Of a stretch of DNA of 64,000 bases, positions 56,400 through 64,000 are shown piece after piece. The position numbers and the translations under genes are program-made. The stretch is from Burkholderia sp. HI2500 (GTDB lineage Bacteria > Pseudomonadota > Gammaproteobacteria > Burkholderiales > Burkholderiaceae), in contig NZ_NKFL01000005.1 in the NCBI RefSeq assembly GCF_002223055.1, positions 868,001 through 932,000 of the forward strand, in the 5' to 3' direction. Position 1 is the stretch's first letter. Each line of letters opens with the position of its first letter. A model generated the notes under the pieces. That model did no database searches. It saw only the letters and a list, made by a program, of their open reading frames with translations, and was not told the origin of the DNA.

Positions 56400-57443
56400 T
56401 CAGATCGCCTGATCGGTGGACGGCTTTTCCCACAGATTGATGCCGCCTTCCGTCGCGTAACGATCGATCTCCGCGAGCTCTTCCGCCGAGAATTCGAGGT
56501 TCTTCAATGCGCCGACGTTTTCACGCACCTGCTCCGCGCGGCTCGCGCCGATCAGCGCGGACGTCACGCGGCCGTTGCGCAATACCCAGGCGAGCGCCAT
56601 CTGCGCGAGGCTCTGCCCGCGCCGTTCGGCGATCGCGTTGAGCTTGCGCACATGGTCGAGGTTGTCCGCGCTCAGGTGATCCTGCTTCAGCGAGCCGCCG
56701 CCCGGCTTGTTCACGCGCGCGTCGGCCGGCACGCCGTTCAGGTACTTCGACGTGAGCAGCCCCTGCGCCAGCGGCGTGAACGCAATGCTGCCCGTGCCGA
56801 TCTCGTCGAGCGTGCCGAGCAGTTCGGTTTCGACCCAGCGATTCAGCAGGTTGTACGACGGCTGGTGGATCAGCAGCGGCACCTTGTACTGCGCGAGCAG
56901 CCCGGCCATCTCGCGCGTCTTCGCCGCCGAGTACGACGAAATGCCGATGTAGAGCGCCTTGCCCTGCTGCACGGCGGATGCGAGCGCGCCCGCCGTTTCC
57001 TCGAGCGGCGTGTGCGCGTCGAAGCGGTGCGAATAGAAGATGTCGACGTAGTCGAGCCCCATCCGCTGCAGGCTCTGGTCGAGGCTCGCGAGCACGTACT
57101 TGCGCGAGCCGCCGCCGCTGCCGTACGGCCCCGGCCACATGTCCCAGCCGGCCTTCGTCGAGATCAGCAGCTCGTCGCGATACGGCCGGAAATCTTCCTT
57201 CAGCAACCGGCCGAAGTTGGTTTCCGCGCTGCCGTACGGCGGCCCGTAGTTGTTCGCGAGGTCGAAGTGGTTGATGCCGAGGTCGAACGCGGTGCGCAGG
57301 ATGTCGCGCTGCGTCGAGATCGGCGTCGAGTCGCCGAAGTTGTGCCACAGGCCGAGCGACAGCGCGGGCAGTTTGAGCCCGGATTTGCCGCAGGTGCGGT
57401 ATTGCATGTCGGCATAACGTTCGGAAGCTGCTTCGTAGGCCAT
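56400..57443 (-). CDS. Aldo/keto reductase, YghZ-type (L-glyceraldehyde 3-phosphate reductase)
   Basis: This NADPH-dependent aldo/keto reductase has 347 residues, the same length and closely similar in sequence to E. coli YghZ, an L-glyceraldehyde 3-phosphate reductase that also acts on methylglyoxal. YRTCGKSGLKLPALSLGLWHNFGD at the start, FDLANNYGPPYGSAE (Asp, catalytic Tyr), ISTKAGWDMWPGPYGSGGGSRKY (Lys), and DYVDIFYSHRFD (His) complete the tetrad. FTPLAQGLLTSKYLNG and RVTSALIGASRAEQVREN bind NADPH. It is single-standing, with AT-leaning sequence upstream. Confidence 0.93.
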   Translation of the reverse strand: MAYEAASERYADMQYRTCGKSGLKLPALSLGLWHNFGDSTPISTQRDILRTAFDLGINHFDLANNYGPPYGSAETNFGRLLKEDFRPYRDELLISTKAGWDMWPGPYGSGGGSRKYVLASLDQSLQRMGLDYVDIFYSHRFDAHTPLEETAGALASAVQQGKALYIGISSYSAAKTREMAGLLAQYKVPLLIHQPSYNLLNRWVETELLGTLDEIGTGSIAFTPLAQGLLTSKYLNGVPADARVNKPGGGSLKQDHLSADNLDHVRKLNAIAERRGQSLAQMALAWVLRNGRVTSALIGASRAEQVRENVGALKNLEFSAEELAEIDRYATEGGINLWEKPSTDQAI

Positions 57444-57636
57444 GAGTCGGTTCCGTCAGGACATCGGGAGAAGGGACGCGCGCCGGCCGCGCTTGCGGCG
57501 CGGCGGCGGCGAAGGAGTCATACAACGACTATGGTAGCGAAAGCGGCCGGAACGCGCTCGCCGGCGCGACGATGGACGCGGCCGCGGCCGTCGCCTACAC
57601 TGCGGCGTCTCGAATCACCGTTTCTGCGAGGTTGGT

Positions 57637-57843
57637 ATGTCCCGGGTCATCTCGGTTGCGCTGCTCGTCGGCGGCGTCGTGCTGCTGTATTTCGGCGGCC
57701 AGTCGTTCCATTCGATCAACGACAACGTGTCGCGCTTCTTCACCGGTTCGCCCGCGACGAAGACGATCCTGCTGATCGTGGGCGGCGCCGTCGCATCGTT
57801 CATCGGCCTGATCGGCCTCGCGATGCCGGGCGGCAAGCGCTGA
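57637..57843 (+). CDS. DUF3185-family small membrane protein
   Basis: This is a 68-residue inner-membrane protein with two helices (ISVALLVGGVVLLYFGGQSF and TILLIVGGAVASFIGLIGLAMPG) separated by a short polar loop (HSINDNVSRFFTGSPATK). The pattern matches DUF3185. Function is unknown. GAGG lies before the ATG. It is followed by a hairpin that also serves the convergent dioxygenase gene. Confidence 0.85.
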   Translation: MSRVISVALLVGGVVLLYFGGQSFHSINDNVSRFFTGSPATKTILLIVGGAVASFIGLIGLAMPGGKR

Positions 57844-57900
57844 GCGCGCAGCCGCGCGATGCACGCACGGCCCCGTCATACGCTCGGGCCGCGCCAAACG

Positions 57901-57925
57901 CAACGGGCGGCCAGGCCGCCCGTTG
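57901..57925. terminator. Perfect 11-bp hairpin between convergent genes
   Basis: CAACGGGCGGC (57901-57911) and GCCGCCCGTTG (57915-57925) pair perfectly around CAG, between DUF3185 (plus) and the dioxygenase (minus). TTCC follows on the plus strand. It probably ends transcription from both sides, although the T run is short. Confidence 0.65.
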
Positions 57926-57991
57926 TTCCATGCATCCGCGATGCGCTGCATCGCGTCATCACCGCGGCCTTGAAGGCCGCCCGCTGCGCGC

Positions 57992-58765
57992 CTAGAACGG
58001 CACTTCCGATTTCGATGCCGAGCGCGTGCCGGGCACCGGCCGGTTGCTCGCACCGTGATACGTATACACGAGCGAGAACTTCACCTGGTCGGAACGGTTC
58101 TGCCCGGCCGAATGCAGCGTGTTGCTGTGGAAGAACACGACGTCGCCCGTCTGCAGCGACGGGCACGTGGCCGCATCGATCATCTTCCGGTTCTCCGGCA
58201 GGTCGCTGCGGAAGAACTTCGCATCGTCGAACGCCTCGGGCCCGAATTCGGCCGTATGCGACCCCGGTACGAGCCACAGTGCGCCGTTCTCGTTCGTTTC
58301 CGGCCCGAGCGCGAGCCACACCGACACCATGTCCGGACGCTCGAACGACCAGTAGCGGAAATCGCGATGCCAGCCGGTCAGGCTGCCGTACGCGGGATGC
58401 TTGGTCATCATGCAGTTGTGATGCGCGCGCGACAGCACCGGTTCTTCGCCGAAATACTCGCGCATCCACGCGCCGATTTCGGGTGCGATCGCGCGCTCGG
58501 CGAAGGCCGGATCACGCGCGTACGCGTCGAGCAGCCGCCGCACCGTATGCCCGCCCGGCGCATGCTTGGACTCGGGCGCGCCCGGGTAGCGCAGGTCCGC
58601 CTCGAACTCGATCGGCTCGGCCGCCTCCCGCAACTGGCGCTCCGCGACCTGCCTGAGCGCCGCGCACTGCTCGTCGCTGACGAGGCCACGCGCGACGACA
58701 AAGCCGCGCTCGCGCAATTCCGCGACTTGCGCGCGGATCGATTCCGACTGCAATGGAGACGACAT
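57992..58765 (-). CDS. Phytanoyl-CoA dioxygenase-family protein
   Basis: This non-haem Fe(II)/2-oxoglutarate dioxygenase of the PhyH family has 257 residues. The metal-binding triad is visible: His133 and Asp135 (WHRDF) and distal His218 (TLHSAGQN), with Lys229 near the 2-oxoglutarate position. YWSFERPDMVSVWLALGPETNENGALWLVPGSH is a strong family block. Relatives hydroxylate fatty acyl chains, ectoine or other small molecules, and the true substrate is not clear. The start MSSPLQSESI at 58765 is preferred over a longer frame. Confidence 0.85.
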   Translation of the reverse strand: MSSPLQSESIRAQVAELRERGFVVARGLVSDEQCAALRQVAERQLREAAEPIEFEADLRYPGAPESKHAPGGHTVRRLLDAYARDPAFAERAIAPEIGAWMREYFGEEPVLSRAHHNCMMTKHPAYGSLTGWHRDFRYWSFERPDMVSVWLALGPETNENGALWLVPGSHTAEFGPEAFDDAKFFRSDLPENRKMIDAATCPSLQTGDVVFFHSNTLHSAGQNRSDQVKFSLVYTYHGASNRPVPGTRSASKSEVPF

Positions 58766-59117
58766 GGGATGCCAGACGCTTATTGTGTGAATGTGACGAT
58801 TGTAAATCGGCGCCGGATGCCGCGAACAGCACCATTGTCGTGCGCAGGGGCATGCCAATCGCGAATTTGATCCGGCTCAAGGGAACTGTGCGGCGCGGCG
58901 CCGGCCTCAGCGACAGGCGGTATGCGGCACACGCCTTGTGGCACAAGGGTTTATCGCGACTTTTGCCCGTCATGAATCCCCTGTAGCCTGTCGCGGCCTG
59001 TCAATTCTGGCGGGCGCGGCGTGCAGCGGGTTTCGGTAAGATCCGTTGCGCAATCCGAGGCCGTTCATACCAGTGCGCTCCCAAGGGCGCCATCCATACA
59101 AGCGAAGCATCGTTCAC
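58766..59117. other. Intergenic region between dioxygenase and basic protein genes
   Basis: These 352 bp should hold promoters for the two divergent genes. No known motif or RNA was recognised and no ORF is convincing. Confidence 0.45.
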
Positions 59118-59459
59118 ATGCCATTCCGTCTGACTTCCCGTCTCAGCCGCGCTGCGAAGCGCGTCGTGCCGCCCGCTCCTGCCCGCTCGCTGCGCCATCA
59201 CCGCGCACGCACGCAGGCGCTGGCCGAGCGCACGCCCGCCCATAGCCGGCTGGACGGCATCCGTGCGTGGTTCCACGCATTTTTCTCGATGATGAGCACG
59301 CAAGCGTTCTCGCGCCGTGCCGGCCTGCGCTCGCTGCTGCAGAAGCCGTCGTCGCTGCGCGCGCTCGCGCTGCGCCGCACGCTCGGCCCGCAGCGCCGCG
59401 TCAACCGCCCGCGCCGCCTCGCGGCCAGCAACGGCTGGTTCGGGTTCGGCGCACGCTGA
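59118..59459 (+). CDS. Small arginine-rich basic protein, unknown function
   Basis: This is a 113-residue protein not matching a family I recognise. Codons are strongly GC-ending as in neighbouring genes, which supports real coding. It is very basic (many Arg, RR pairs) with one hydrophobic stretch in the middle (IRAWFHAFFSMMSTQAF), and ends RRLAASNGWFGFGAR. It could be a nucleic-acid or membrane-associated protein. The ribosome-binding site is weak. It ends 88 bases before a bidirectional terminator shared with metK. Confidence 0.6.
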   Translation: MPFRLTSRLSRAAKRVVPPAPARSLRHHRARTQALAERTPAHSRLDGIRAWFHAFFSMMSTQAFSRRAGLRSLLQKPSSLRALALRRTLGPQRRVNRPRRLAASNGWFGFGAR

Positions 59460-59547
59460 GCACACGCCGGCGGGCACCGCCGCGCGACGATCGCCGTCGC
59501 GCCGCTGCCCGCGCCGTTGCCCGATCGCCGCGGCGATCGGAACGCAT

Positions 59548-59577
59548 AAAAAAACCCCGGCAATGCCGGGGTTTTTC
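59548..59577. terminator. Bidirectional intrinsic terminator between basic protein gene and metK
   Basis: CCCCGGC (59555-59561) and GCCGGGG (59565-59571) enclose AAT, with A residues before (59548-59554) and T residues after (59572-59576). It works in both directions. A separate perfect 20-bp palindrome (59521-59540) lies just upstream. Confidence 0.92.
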
Positions 59578-59595
59578 ATTTGAGGCGAACGACGC

Positions 59596-60783
59596 TTACG
59601 CGACGCGTGCCGTCGGCTCGACGCCGGCCGCTTCGGCCAGCGCGAGCGCCTTGTCGGTCGCTTCCCACGAGAATTCCGGCTCTTCGCGGCCGAAGTGGCC
59701 GTAAGCCGCGGTCTTCTCGTAGATCGGGCGCAGCAGGTCGAGCATCTTGATGATGCCCTTCGGACGCAGGTCGAAATGCTCGCGCACGAGCTTCGTGATC
59801 ACCGCATCCGACACGCGGCCCGTGCCGAACGTGTTGACCATCACCGAGGTCGGCTCGGCCACGCCGATCGCGTACGACACCTGGATCAGCGCGCGCGACG
59901 CGAGGCCGGCGGCGACGATGTTCTTCGCGACGTAGCGGCCTGCGTATGCAGCCGAACGGTCGACCTTCGACGGATCCTTGCCCGAGAACGCGCCGCCGCC
60001 GTGCGGGGCGGCACCGCCGTACGTGTCGACGATGATCTTGCGGCCGGTCAGGCCGCAGTCGCCCTGCGGGCCACCGATCACGAATCGGCCGGTCGGGTTC
60101 ACCAGGAACTTGATGTCGCCCTTGATCAGGTCGGCCGGCAGCGTCGGCTTGATGATTTCCTCGATCACGGCTTCGCGCAGCGCCGGCAGCTCGATGTCCG
60201 GTGCGTGCTGCGTCGACAGCACGACGGTGTCGATCGAATCGGGCTTGCCGTCGACGTAGCGGACCGTCACCTGCGACTTCGCGTCCGGGCGCAGCCATTG
60301 CAGGCGGCCGTCGCGGCGCAGGCTGGCCTGGCGCTCGACGAGGCGGTGCGACAGGTAGATCGGCAGCGGCATCAGTTCCGGCGTTTCATCGCACGCGTAA
60401 CCGAACATCAGACCCTGGTCGCCCGCGCCCTGGTCGAGGTTGTCGTCGTGTGCGCGATCGACGCCCTGGGCGATGTCCGGCGACTGCTTGTCGTACGCGA
60501 CGAGCACCGCGCAACCCTTGTAGTCGATGCCGTAGTCGGTGTTGTCGTAGCCGATGCGCTTGATCGTGTCGCGCGCGATCTGGATGTAGTCGATGTTGGC
60601 CGTCGTGGTGATTTCACCGGCCAGAACGACGAGACCCGTGTTGCACAGCGTTTCCGCCGCTACGCGGGAATATTTGTCCTGCTCGAGGATGGCATCGAGG
60701 ATCGCGTCCGAGATTTGGTCCGCGACTTTGTCCGGATGGCCTTCAGAGACGGATTCGGACGTGAAGAGATAATCGTTTGCCAC
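59596..60783 (-). CDS. metK: S-adenosylmethionine synthetase
   Basis: The enzyme makes S-adenosylmethionine from methionine and ATP and is essential in most bacteria. The start is the GTG at 60783 (reading [22 protein letters not shown]), with AGGAGCC 8 bases upstream, giving the usual 395 residues. An in-frame ATG at 60819 would add 12 unconserved residues. The signatures [12 protein letters not shown] and the P-loop-like [19 protein letters not shown] are present. The leader of about 150 nucleotides has a strong hairpin at its 5' end, near a TATAAT-bearing promoter, but no SAM riboswitch class that I recognise. Confidence 0.97.
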   Translation of the reverse strand: MANDYLFTSESVSEGHPDKVADQISDAILDAILEQDKYSRVAAETLCNTGLVVLAGEITTTANIDYIQIARDTIKRIGYDNTDYGIDYKGCAVLVAYDKQSPDIAQGVDRAHDDNLDQGAGDQGLMFGYACDETPELMPLPIYLSHRLVERQASLRRDGRLQWLRPDAKSQVTVRYVDGKPDSIDTVVLSTQHAPDIELPALREAVIEEIIKPTLPADLIKGDIKFLVNPTGRFVIGGPQGDCGLTGRKIIVDTYGGAAPHGGGAFSGKDPSKVDRSAAYAGRYVAKNIVAAGLASRALIQVSYAIGVAEPTSVMVNTFGTGRVSDAVITKLVREHFDLRPKGIIKMLDLLRPIYEKTAAYGHFGREEPEFSWEATDKALALAEAAGVEPTARVA

Positions 60784-60896
60784 TTTTTCAGGCTCCTGTG
60801 TGGTTACGGTTGGTTTCACGTAGCCAGCTTCGTTGGGCCTGAAGCGGCGACGCTTTAGCGGATTACCAGGACCGGGCAGCGCGTGTCACGCTAACC

Positions 60897-60951
60897 GGCT
60901 TCGCCCCGCAAGTTGTCAGTTAACTCGGCGAAGCCCGTATTATAGCGGCTT
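60897..60951 (-). promoter_or_regulatory. metK promoter element and 5'-leader hairpin
   Basis: On the minus strand TATAAT lies at 60944-60939, with a GTGACA-like -35 about 15 bases upstream. Starting near the predicted transcript start, GGCTTCGCC and GGCGAAGCC (60935-60927 and 60905-60897) form a 9-bp stem with a 21-base loop. The leader runs another 110 bases to the GTG. The hairpin may control or stabilise metK mRNA. Downstream pairs such as AAGCG/CGCTT suggest more structure. Confidence 0.5.
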
Positions 60952-61048
60952 TCCTGAATTGTCACAGAGCGCCGCCCGTGCTGCATCTTCCGCTGTCTCA
61001 CCACCCTGTTTGCAAAGCGCCGGCCAGCCGGTCCCACGGAGGTTTCGC

Positions 61049-61933
61049 ATGCTAGGTCGTCTAGCCACGCACCTCGCCATTGGCTTGCTGAAACTGCTCG
61101 CCCTGTTGCCGTACGGCCTGACCGCACGGTTCGGCGATGGTCTCGGCTGGCTGCTCTACAAGATCCCCAGCCGGCGAAAGCGCATCGTACACACCAATCT
61201 GAAACTCTGCTTCCCTGACTGGAGCGACGAACGCCGCGAGGAAATTGCCGGGCAGCATTTCCGCCATGCGATCCGCAGCTACGTCGAACGCAGCGTGCAG
61301 TGGTTCGGCTCGGAGAAAAAGCTCGCGAAGCTGATCCAGGTCGACAGCGCGGTCGACCTCGACGATCCGGACCTGCCGCCGACGCTGTTCCTCGGCCTGC
61401 ATTTCGTCGGCATCGAGGCCGGCTCGATCTGGCTGAACCGTTCGCTGCATCGCCGCTGCGGGTCGCTCTACCAGCCGTTCTCGAACGCGGTGCTCGAGGA
61501 AGAGGCGAAGAAGGCGCGCGGGCGTTTCGACGCCGAGATGGTCGGCCGCGCGGACAGCGCGCGCGTCGTGCTGCGCTGGCTGCGCGACCGCAAGCCGGTG
61601 ATGCTCGGCGCCGACATGGACTACGGGCTGCGCAATTCGACGTTCGTGCCGTTCTTCGGCGTGCCCGCGTGCACGCTGACGGCGGTCGGCCGGCTCGCGA
61701 AGACGGGCCGCGCGCAGGTCGTGCCGTTCATCGGCGAGGTGCTGCCGAACTACAAGGGCTACCGTCTGAAGGTATTCAAGCCGTGGGATCACTACCCGAC
61801 CGGCGACGACGATCTCGACGCGCGGCGGATGAACGCATTCCTCGAGGAACAGATTCCGCTGCTGCCCGAGCAATACTATTGGGTCCACAAGCGCTTCAAG
61901 ACGCGCCCGAACGGCGAGCCGAGCCTGTACTGA
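61049..61933 (+). CDS. LpxL/HtrB-type lipid A acyltransferase
   Basis: This inner-membrane-associated acyltransferase of 294 residues is likely to add a secondary acyl chain to lipid A. The family Hx4E motif is His118-Glu123 in FLGLHFVGIEAGSIW. SARVVLRWLRDRKPVMLGADMDYGLRNSTFVPFFGVPACT and LPNYKGYRLKVFKPWDHYPTGDD are further blocks of the LpxL/LpxM family. N-terminal LATHLAIGLLKLLALLPYGLT is a membrane anchor. GGAGG precedes the ATG. It is divergent from metK and convergent with higA. Which acyl position it modifies cannot be told from sequence. Confidence 0.9.
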   Translation: MLGRLATHLAIGLLKLLALLPYGLTARFGDGLGWLLYKIPSRRKRIVHTNLKLCFPDWSDERREEIAGQHFRHAIRSYVERSVQWFGSEKKLAKLIQVDSAVDLDDPDLPPTLFLGLHFVGIEAGSIWLNRSLHRRCGSLYQPFSNAVLEEEAKKARGRFDAEMVGRADSARVVLRWLRDRKPVMLGADMDYGLRNSTFVPFFGVPACTLTAVGRLAKTGRAQVVPFIGEVLPNYKGYRLKVFKPWDHYPTGDDDLDARRMNAFLEEQIPLLPEQYYWVHKRFKTRPNGEPSLY

Positions 61934-61952
61934 GCCATGCTCGCGGGCGCGT

Positions 61953-62255
61953 TCACGTGCGTGCCCGCGCTCTCGCTATCTTGGGCACGCCTTTCGCGCG
62001 CGCCTGCCACAAGTCGTAAGCGGATTGCTGGGCGAGCCACAGATCCGCGCGACCGCCGTTCTCCTCGCCAAGCCACGCCTCGATGCGCAACGCCATTTCC
62101 GGCGAGATCCCCGCATGACCATGCAGAATGCGCGACAACGCCGCACGCGTGACGCCGAGTTGCGCCGCGGCCTCGGTGACGGTCAGGCCGAATGCCGGCA
62201 GCACGTCGTCGCGCAGCGCTTCGCCCGGATGCGGCGGATTGAAGATGCGAGTCAT
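61953..62255 (-). CDS. higA: HigA antitoxin
   Basis: HigA is an XRE-family antitoxin that neutralises HigB and represses its own operon. The 100-residue protein has [26 protein letters not shown], a typical HigA start, and a helix-turn-helix [35 protein letters not shown]. It lies 13 bases after higB on the same strand, the usual toxin-first HigBA order. It ends 19 bases past the convergent lpxL-like gene. Confidence 0.92.
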   Translation of the reverse strand: MTRIFNPPHPGEALRDDVLPAFGLTVTEAAAQLGVTRAALSRILHGHAGISPEMALRIEAWLGEENGGRADLWLAQQSAYDLWQARAKGVPKIARARART

Positions 62256-62268
62256 CGCTTGAATCACC

Positions 62269-62547
62269 TCAGTGGTAGTCCTGGTAATCAACCAGGACGG
62301 CATCGGCGCCGTCGAAACTGAACGTCAGACGCCAGTTGCTGCTCACGCTCGCCGCGAAATGGCCGTCCAGTCCACGGGCAAGGCCGTGAAACCGCCAGCC
62401 CGGCACGTTCATGTCGAGCGGCCGGCTCGCGACGTCGAGACGTGCAAGCTGGCGTCGTAACCTTGGCGCATGGTCGGGCCGGATGCCGGCCTTGTTCCCG
62501 CTCGTGAAAAACGCTTCCAGCCCCTTGTGCTGCCACGACTTGATCAT
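62269..62547 (-). CDS. higB: HigB toxin (RelE-type mRNA interferase)
   Basis: HigB is a ribosome-dependent mRNase of the RelE fold. The 92-residue protein shows the HigB start [24 protein letters not shown], then [21 protein letters not shown], and the C-terminal [27 protein letters not shown], with Arg and His/Tyr residues where the toxin family has its catalytic positions. GGGAG lies before the ATG at 62547. The strong operator-promoter upstream is likely repressed by HigA. Confidence 0.93.
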   Translation of the reverse strand: MIKSWQHKGLEAFFTSGNKAGIRPDHAPRLRRQLARLDVASRPLDMNVPGWRFHGLARGLDGHFAASVSSNWRLTFSFDGADAVLVDYQDYH

Positions 62548-62591
62548 GGATCTCCCACGTTCGAGTCGCGATGTCGACAGCATGGCCCATG

Positions 62592-62632
62592 CGTATAGCC
62601 ACACTATACGAATCGCTTGATTGCCTTGTCAA
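62592..62632 (-). promoter_or_regulatory. higBA promoter with overlapping operator
   Basis: On the minus strand TTGACA (62632-62627), 18 bases, then TATAGT (62608-62603). The inverted repeat CGTATAG (62592-62598)/CTATACG (62604-62610) covers the -10. That layout fits autorepression by HigA. The sequence beyond, 62633-62929, has no supported gene and should hold the dapF promoter. Confidence 0.8.
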
Positions 62633-62929
62633 TTTGACCTGTACGAAAGTACGCGTCCACGCCATCCCGTGTTTTCGCCAAACCCTGCTGGCACCACGAC
62701 AGGCCCGTCACACCGCATCAATCTGCCCGTCTATCGCACACGCGACCAGTCGACCGATCGACAGATGCGCCCCATTTCGCCCCCACCCGCCCCCGCCCGC
62801 GCAGGACGCCCCTGTCGGCTGCATGTATCATTTGCGGTTGAGATCAGCACGACGAACGAGGCCGCCCGGCATGGCGCGGCGTCGCGCACGCCGCGCTGAC
62901 CGCTTGTTCGCCATGGAAATCCGGACCCA

Positions 62930-63799
62930 GTGAAACTCTCGTTCACCAAGATGCACGGCGCGGGCAACGACTTCGTCGTGCTCGACGGCTATTCGCGCGC
63001 ATTGCCGCCGCTCACCGAAGCGCAGGTGCGTGCGCTCGCCAACCGCCACTTCGGCATCGGCGCCGACCAGCTGCTGCTCGTCGAGAAACCGACCGTCGAC
63101 GGCGTCGATTTCAAGTACCGGATCTTCAATTGCGACGGCGGCGAAGTCGAACACTGCGGCAACGGTGCGCGCTGCTTCGTGAAGTTCGTCAGCGACCGCG
63201 GCCTGACCGACAAGCGCAGCGTGCGCGTGCAGGTGATGAAGGGCCTGATCACGCTGACGATGCAGGACAACGGCGAAGTCGTCGTCGACATGGGTGCGCC
63301 CGTGTTCACGCCGGCCCAGGTGCCGTTCGACGCAGCGGGCCTCGACGGCCGCACCGAGGGGCGCGACACGCTGTGGCCGCTCGACGTCGGCGGTGCGACG
63401 CGCTGGATCTCGACGGTCACGATGGGCAACCCGCACGCGGTGCAGGTCGTCGACGATGCCGAAGCGTATCCGGTGCTCGAAGAAGGCCCGCTGATCGAGC
63501 ACCACGCGCGCTTCCCGGAGCGCGTGAACGCCGGCTTCATGCAGATCGTGTCGCGCAGCGAAGTGAAGCTGCGCGTGTACGAACGCGCGGCGGGCGAGAC
63601 GCTCGCGTGCGGCACCGGCGCGTGCGCGGCGGTCGCGGCCGGCATCCGGCGCGGCCTGCTCGATTCGCCGGTGACCGTGCACACGCACGGCGGCACGCTG
63701 ACGATCAGCTGGGACGGCGCGCGCGACGAAGCCGCCGCGCTGATGATGGCCGGGCCCGCCACGACCGTGTTCGAAGGCGAGATCGACCTGCCCGCCTGA
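62930..63799 (+). CDS. dapF: Diaminopimelate epimerase
   Basis: The enzyme converts LL- to meso-diaminopimelate for lysine and peptidoglycan synthesis. The 289-residue protein starts with GTG at 62930. The two catalytic cysteines are Cys76 (EHCGNGARC) and Cys227 ([10 protein letters not shown]). [14 protein letters not shown] near the N-terminus and [12 protein letters not shown] in the middle also match. DUF484 follows after 37 bases, as in the E. coli dapF-yigA-xerC cluster. Confidence 0.96.
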   Translation: MKLSFTKMHGAGNDFVVLDGYSRALPPLTEAQVRALANRHFGIGADQLLLVEKPTVDGVDFKYRIFNCDGGEVEHCGNGARCFVKFVSDRGLTDKRSVRVQVMKGLITLTMQDNGEVVVDMGAPVFTPAQVPFDAAGLDGRTEGRDTLWPLDVGGATRWISTVTMGNPHAVQVVDDAEAYPVLEEGPLIEHHARFPERVNAGFMQIVSRSEVKLRVYERAAGETLACGTGACAAVAAGIRRGLLDSPVTVHTHGGTLTISWDGARDEAAALMMAGPATTVFEGEIDLPA

Positions 63800-63836
63800 C
63801 CCTGCAACGTCCTTGATAACTGAACGCTCCCGCCAC

Positions 63837-64000
63837 ATGAACGATCGCGAAGTCGCCGACTACCTGCTCGCCAATCCCGAATTCTTCGCGCAGCACGCCG
63901 AACTGCTCGCGACGATCCGCCTCGCGAACCCGCACGGCAAGGCCGCGATCTCGCTGCAGGAGCGGCAGATGGAGATGCTGCGCGACAAGAACAAGCATCT
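63837..64000 (+). CDS. DUF484 (YigA-like) protein, 3' end missing
   Basis: Only the first 54 codons are in the window, reading MNDREVADYLLANPEFFAQHAELLATIRL and onward, the conserved start of DUF484. The gene follows dapF and would be followed by xerC in the usual order. Function is unknown; GAF-like folding has been suggested for the family. Confidence 0.9.
   Translation, partial: MNDREVADYLLANPEFFAQHAELLATIRLANPHGKAAISLQERQMEMLRDKNKH

Noticed and set aside
59521..59540. 20-bp perfect palindrome as a separate operator
   Set aside because: It lies after a gene and before a bidirectional terminator, so it is more likely part of the 3' end structure than a binding site.
60784..60951. Known SAM or SAH riboswitch upstream of metK
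   Set aside because: The leader is structured, but I could not match it to a known class, so it is reported only as a candidate leader.

Overview
The window is high-GC DNA with strongly GC-biased third codon positions. Gene content and order (flgA-flgM-flgN; fliE/S/T with fliF-K; pxpBCA; a dpp operon; metK facing an lpxL-type acyltransferase; dapF followed by a DUF484 gene) fit a Burkholderia main chromosome, most likely the B. cepacia complex. That placement comes from recognising protein families and was not checked by a database search. No tRNA, rRNA, CRISPR array, prophage or insertion sequence was seen.

Layout. 1-2165: end of a flagellar locus, flgA (5' truncated by the window edge), flgM behind a sigma-28 promoter, and flgN. 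2331-6777: a secreted SGNH/GDSL hydrolase, a large aminopeptidase P, and a divergent XRE-cupin regulator. 6822-12396: a 13-bp minisatellite at the end of cca, then cca, a glutathione S-transferase, an NDUFA9-like reductase, slt, and a divergent 5-formyltetrahydrofolate cyclo-ligase. 12471-15690: a winged-helix regulator divergent from pxpBCA (5-oxoprolinase). 16251-23081: a dppABCDF dipeptide importer operon with a translationally coupled TraB/GumN-like gene at its end. 23417-30814: an MHS-family transporter, HiPIP, an FAD oxidoreductase, a Lon-like AAA+ ATPase, a nitroreductase, a small secreted protein, an EEP-family hydrolase and a LysE exporter.

31050-38466: ferredoxin-NADP reductase, a soluble NarL-type two-component pair, an APC permease, an unrecognised protein made of two tandem repeats, an XdhC-family protein, and a PepSY membrane protein behind a probable Fur box. 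38736-48921 is the second flagellar locus. On the minus strand are fliE, fliS, fliT, a second FliK-like gene and a FlhB-C-terminus-like gene; on the plus strand is fliFGHIJK. Together these encode MS-ring, C-ring, export ATPase, chaperone and hook-length functions, with sigma-28 control visible at flgM and fliS.

48949-64000: a GMC alcohol dehydrogenase divergent from a coniferyl-type aldehyde dehydrogenase (a plausible alcohol-to-aldehyde-to-acid pair), an SrkA-like kinase, small conserved proteins, an EamA transporter preceded by an orphan terminator, a YghZ-type aldo/keto reductase, a phytanoyl-CoA dioxygenase-like protein, metK with a hairpin leader, an LpxL-type acyltransferase, a higBA toxin-antitoxin pair with a clear operator-promoter, dapF, and the start of a DUF484 gene.

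Most of the window is ordinary core chromosome. The most interesting pieces are the two-repeat protein at 35882-36385, the FliK-like/FlhB-like pair, the protease-less Lon-like ATPase, the regulator with a histone-H1-like tail, and a polyproline ORF that runs into a terminator upstream of the EamA gene.
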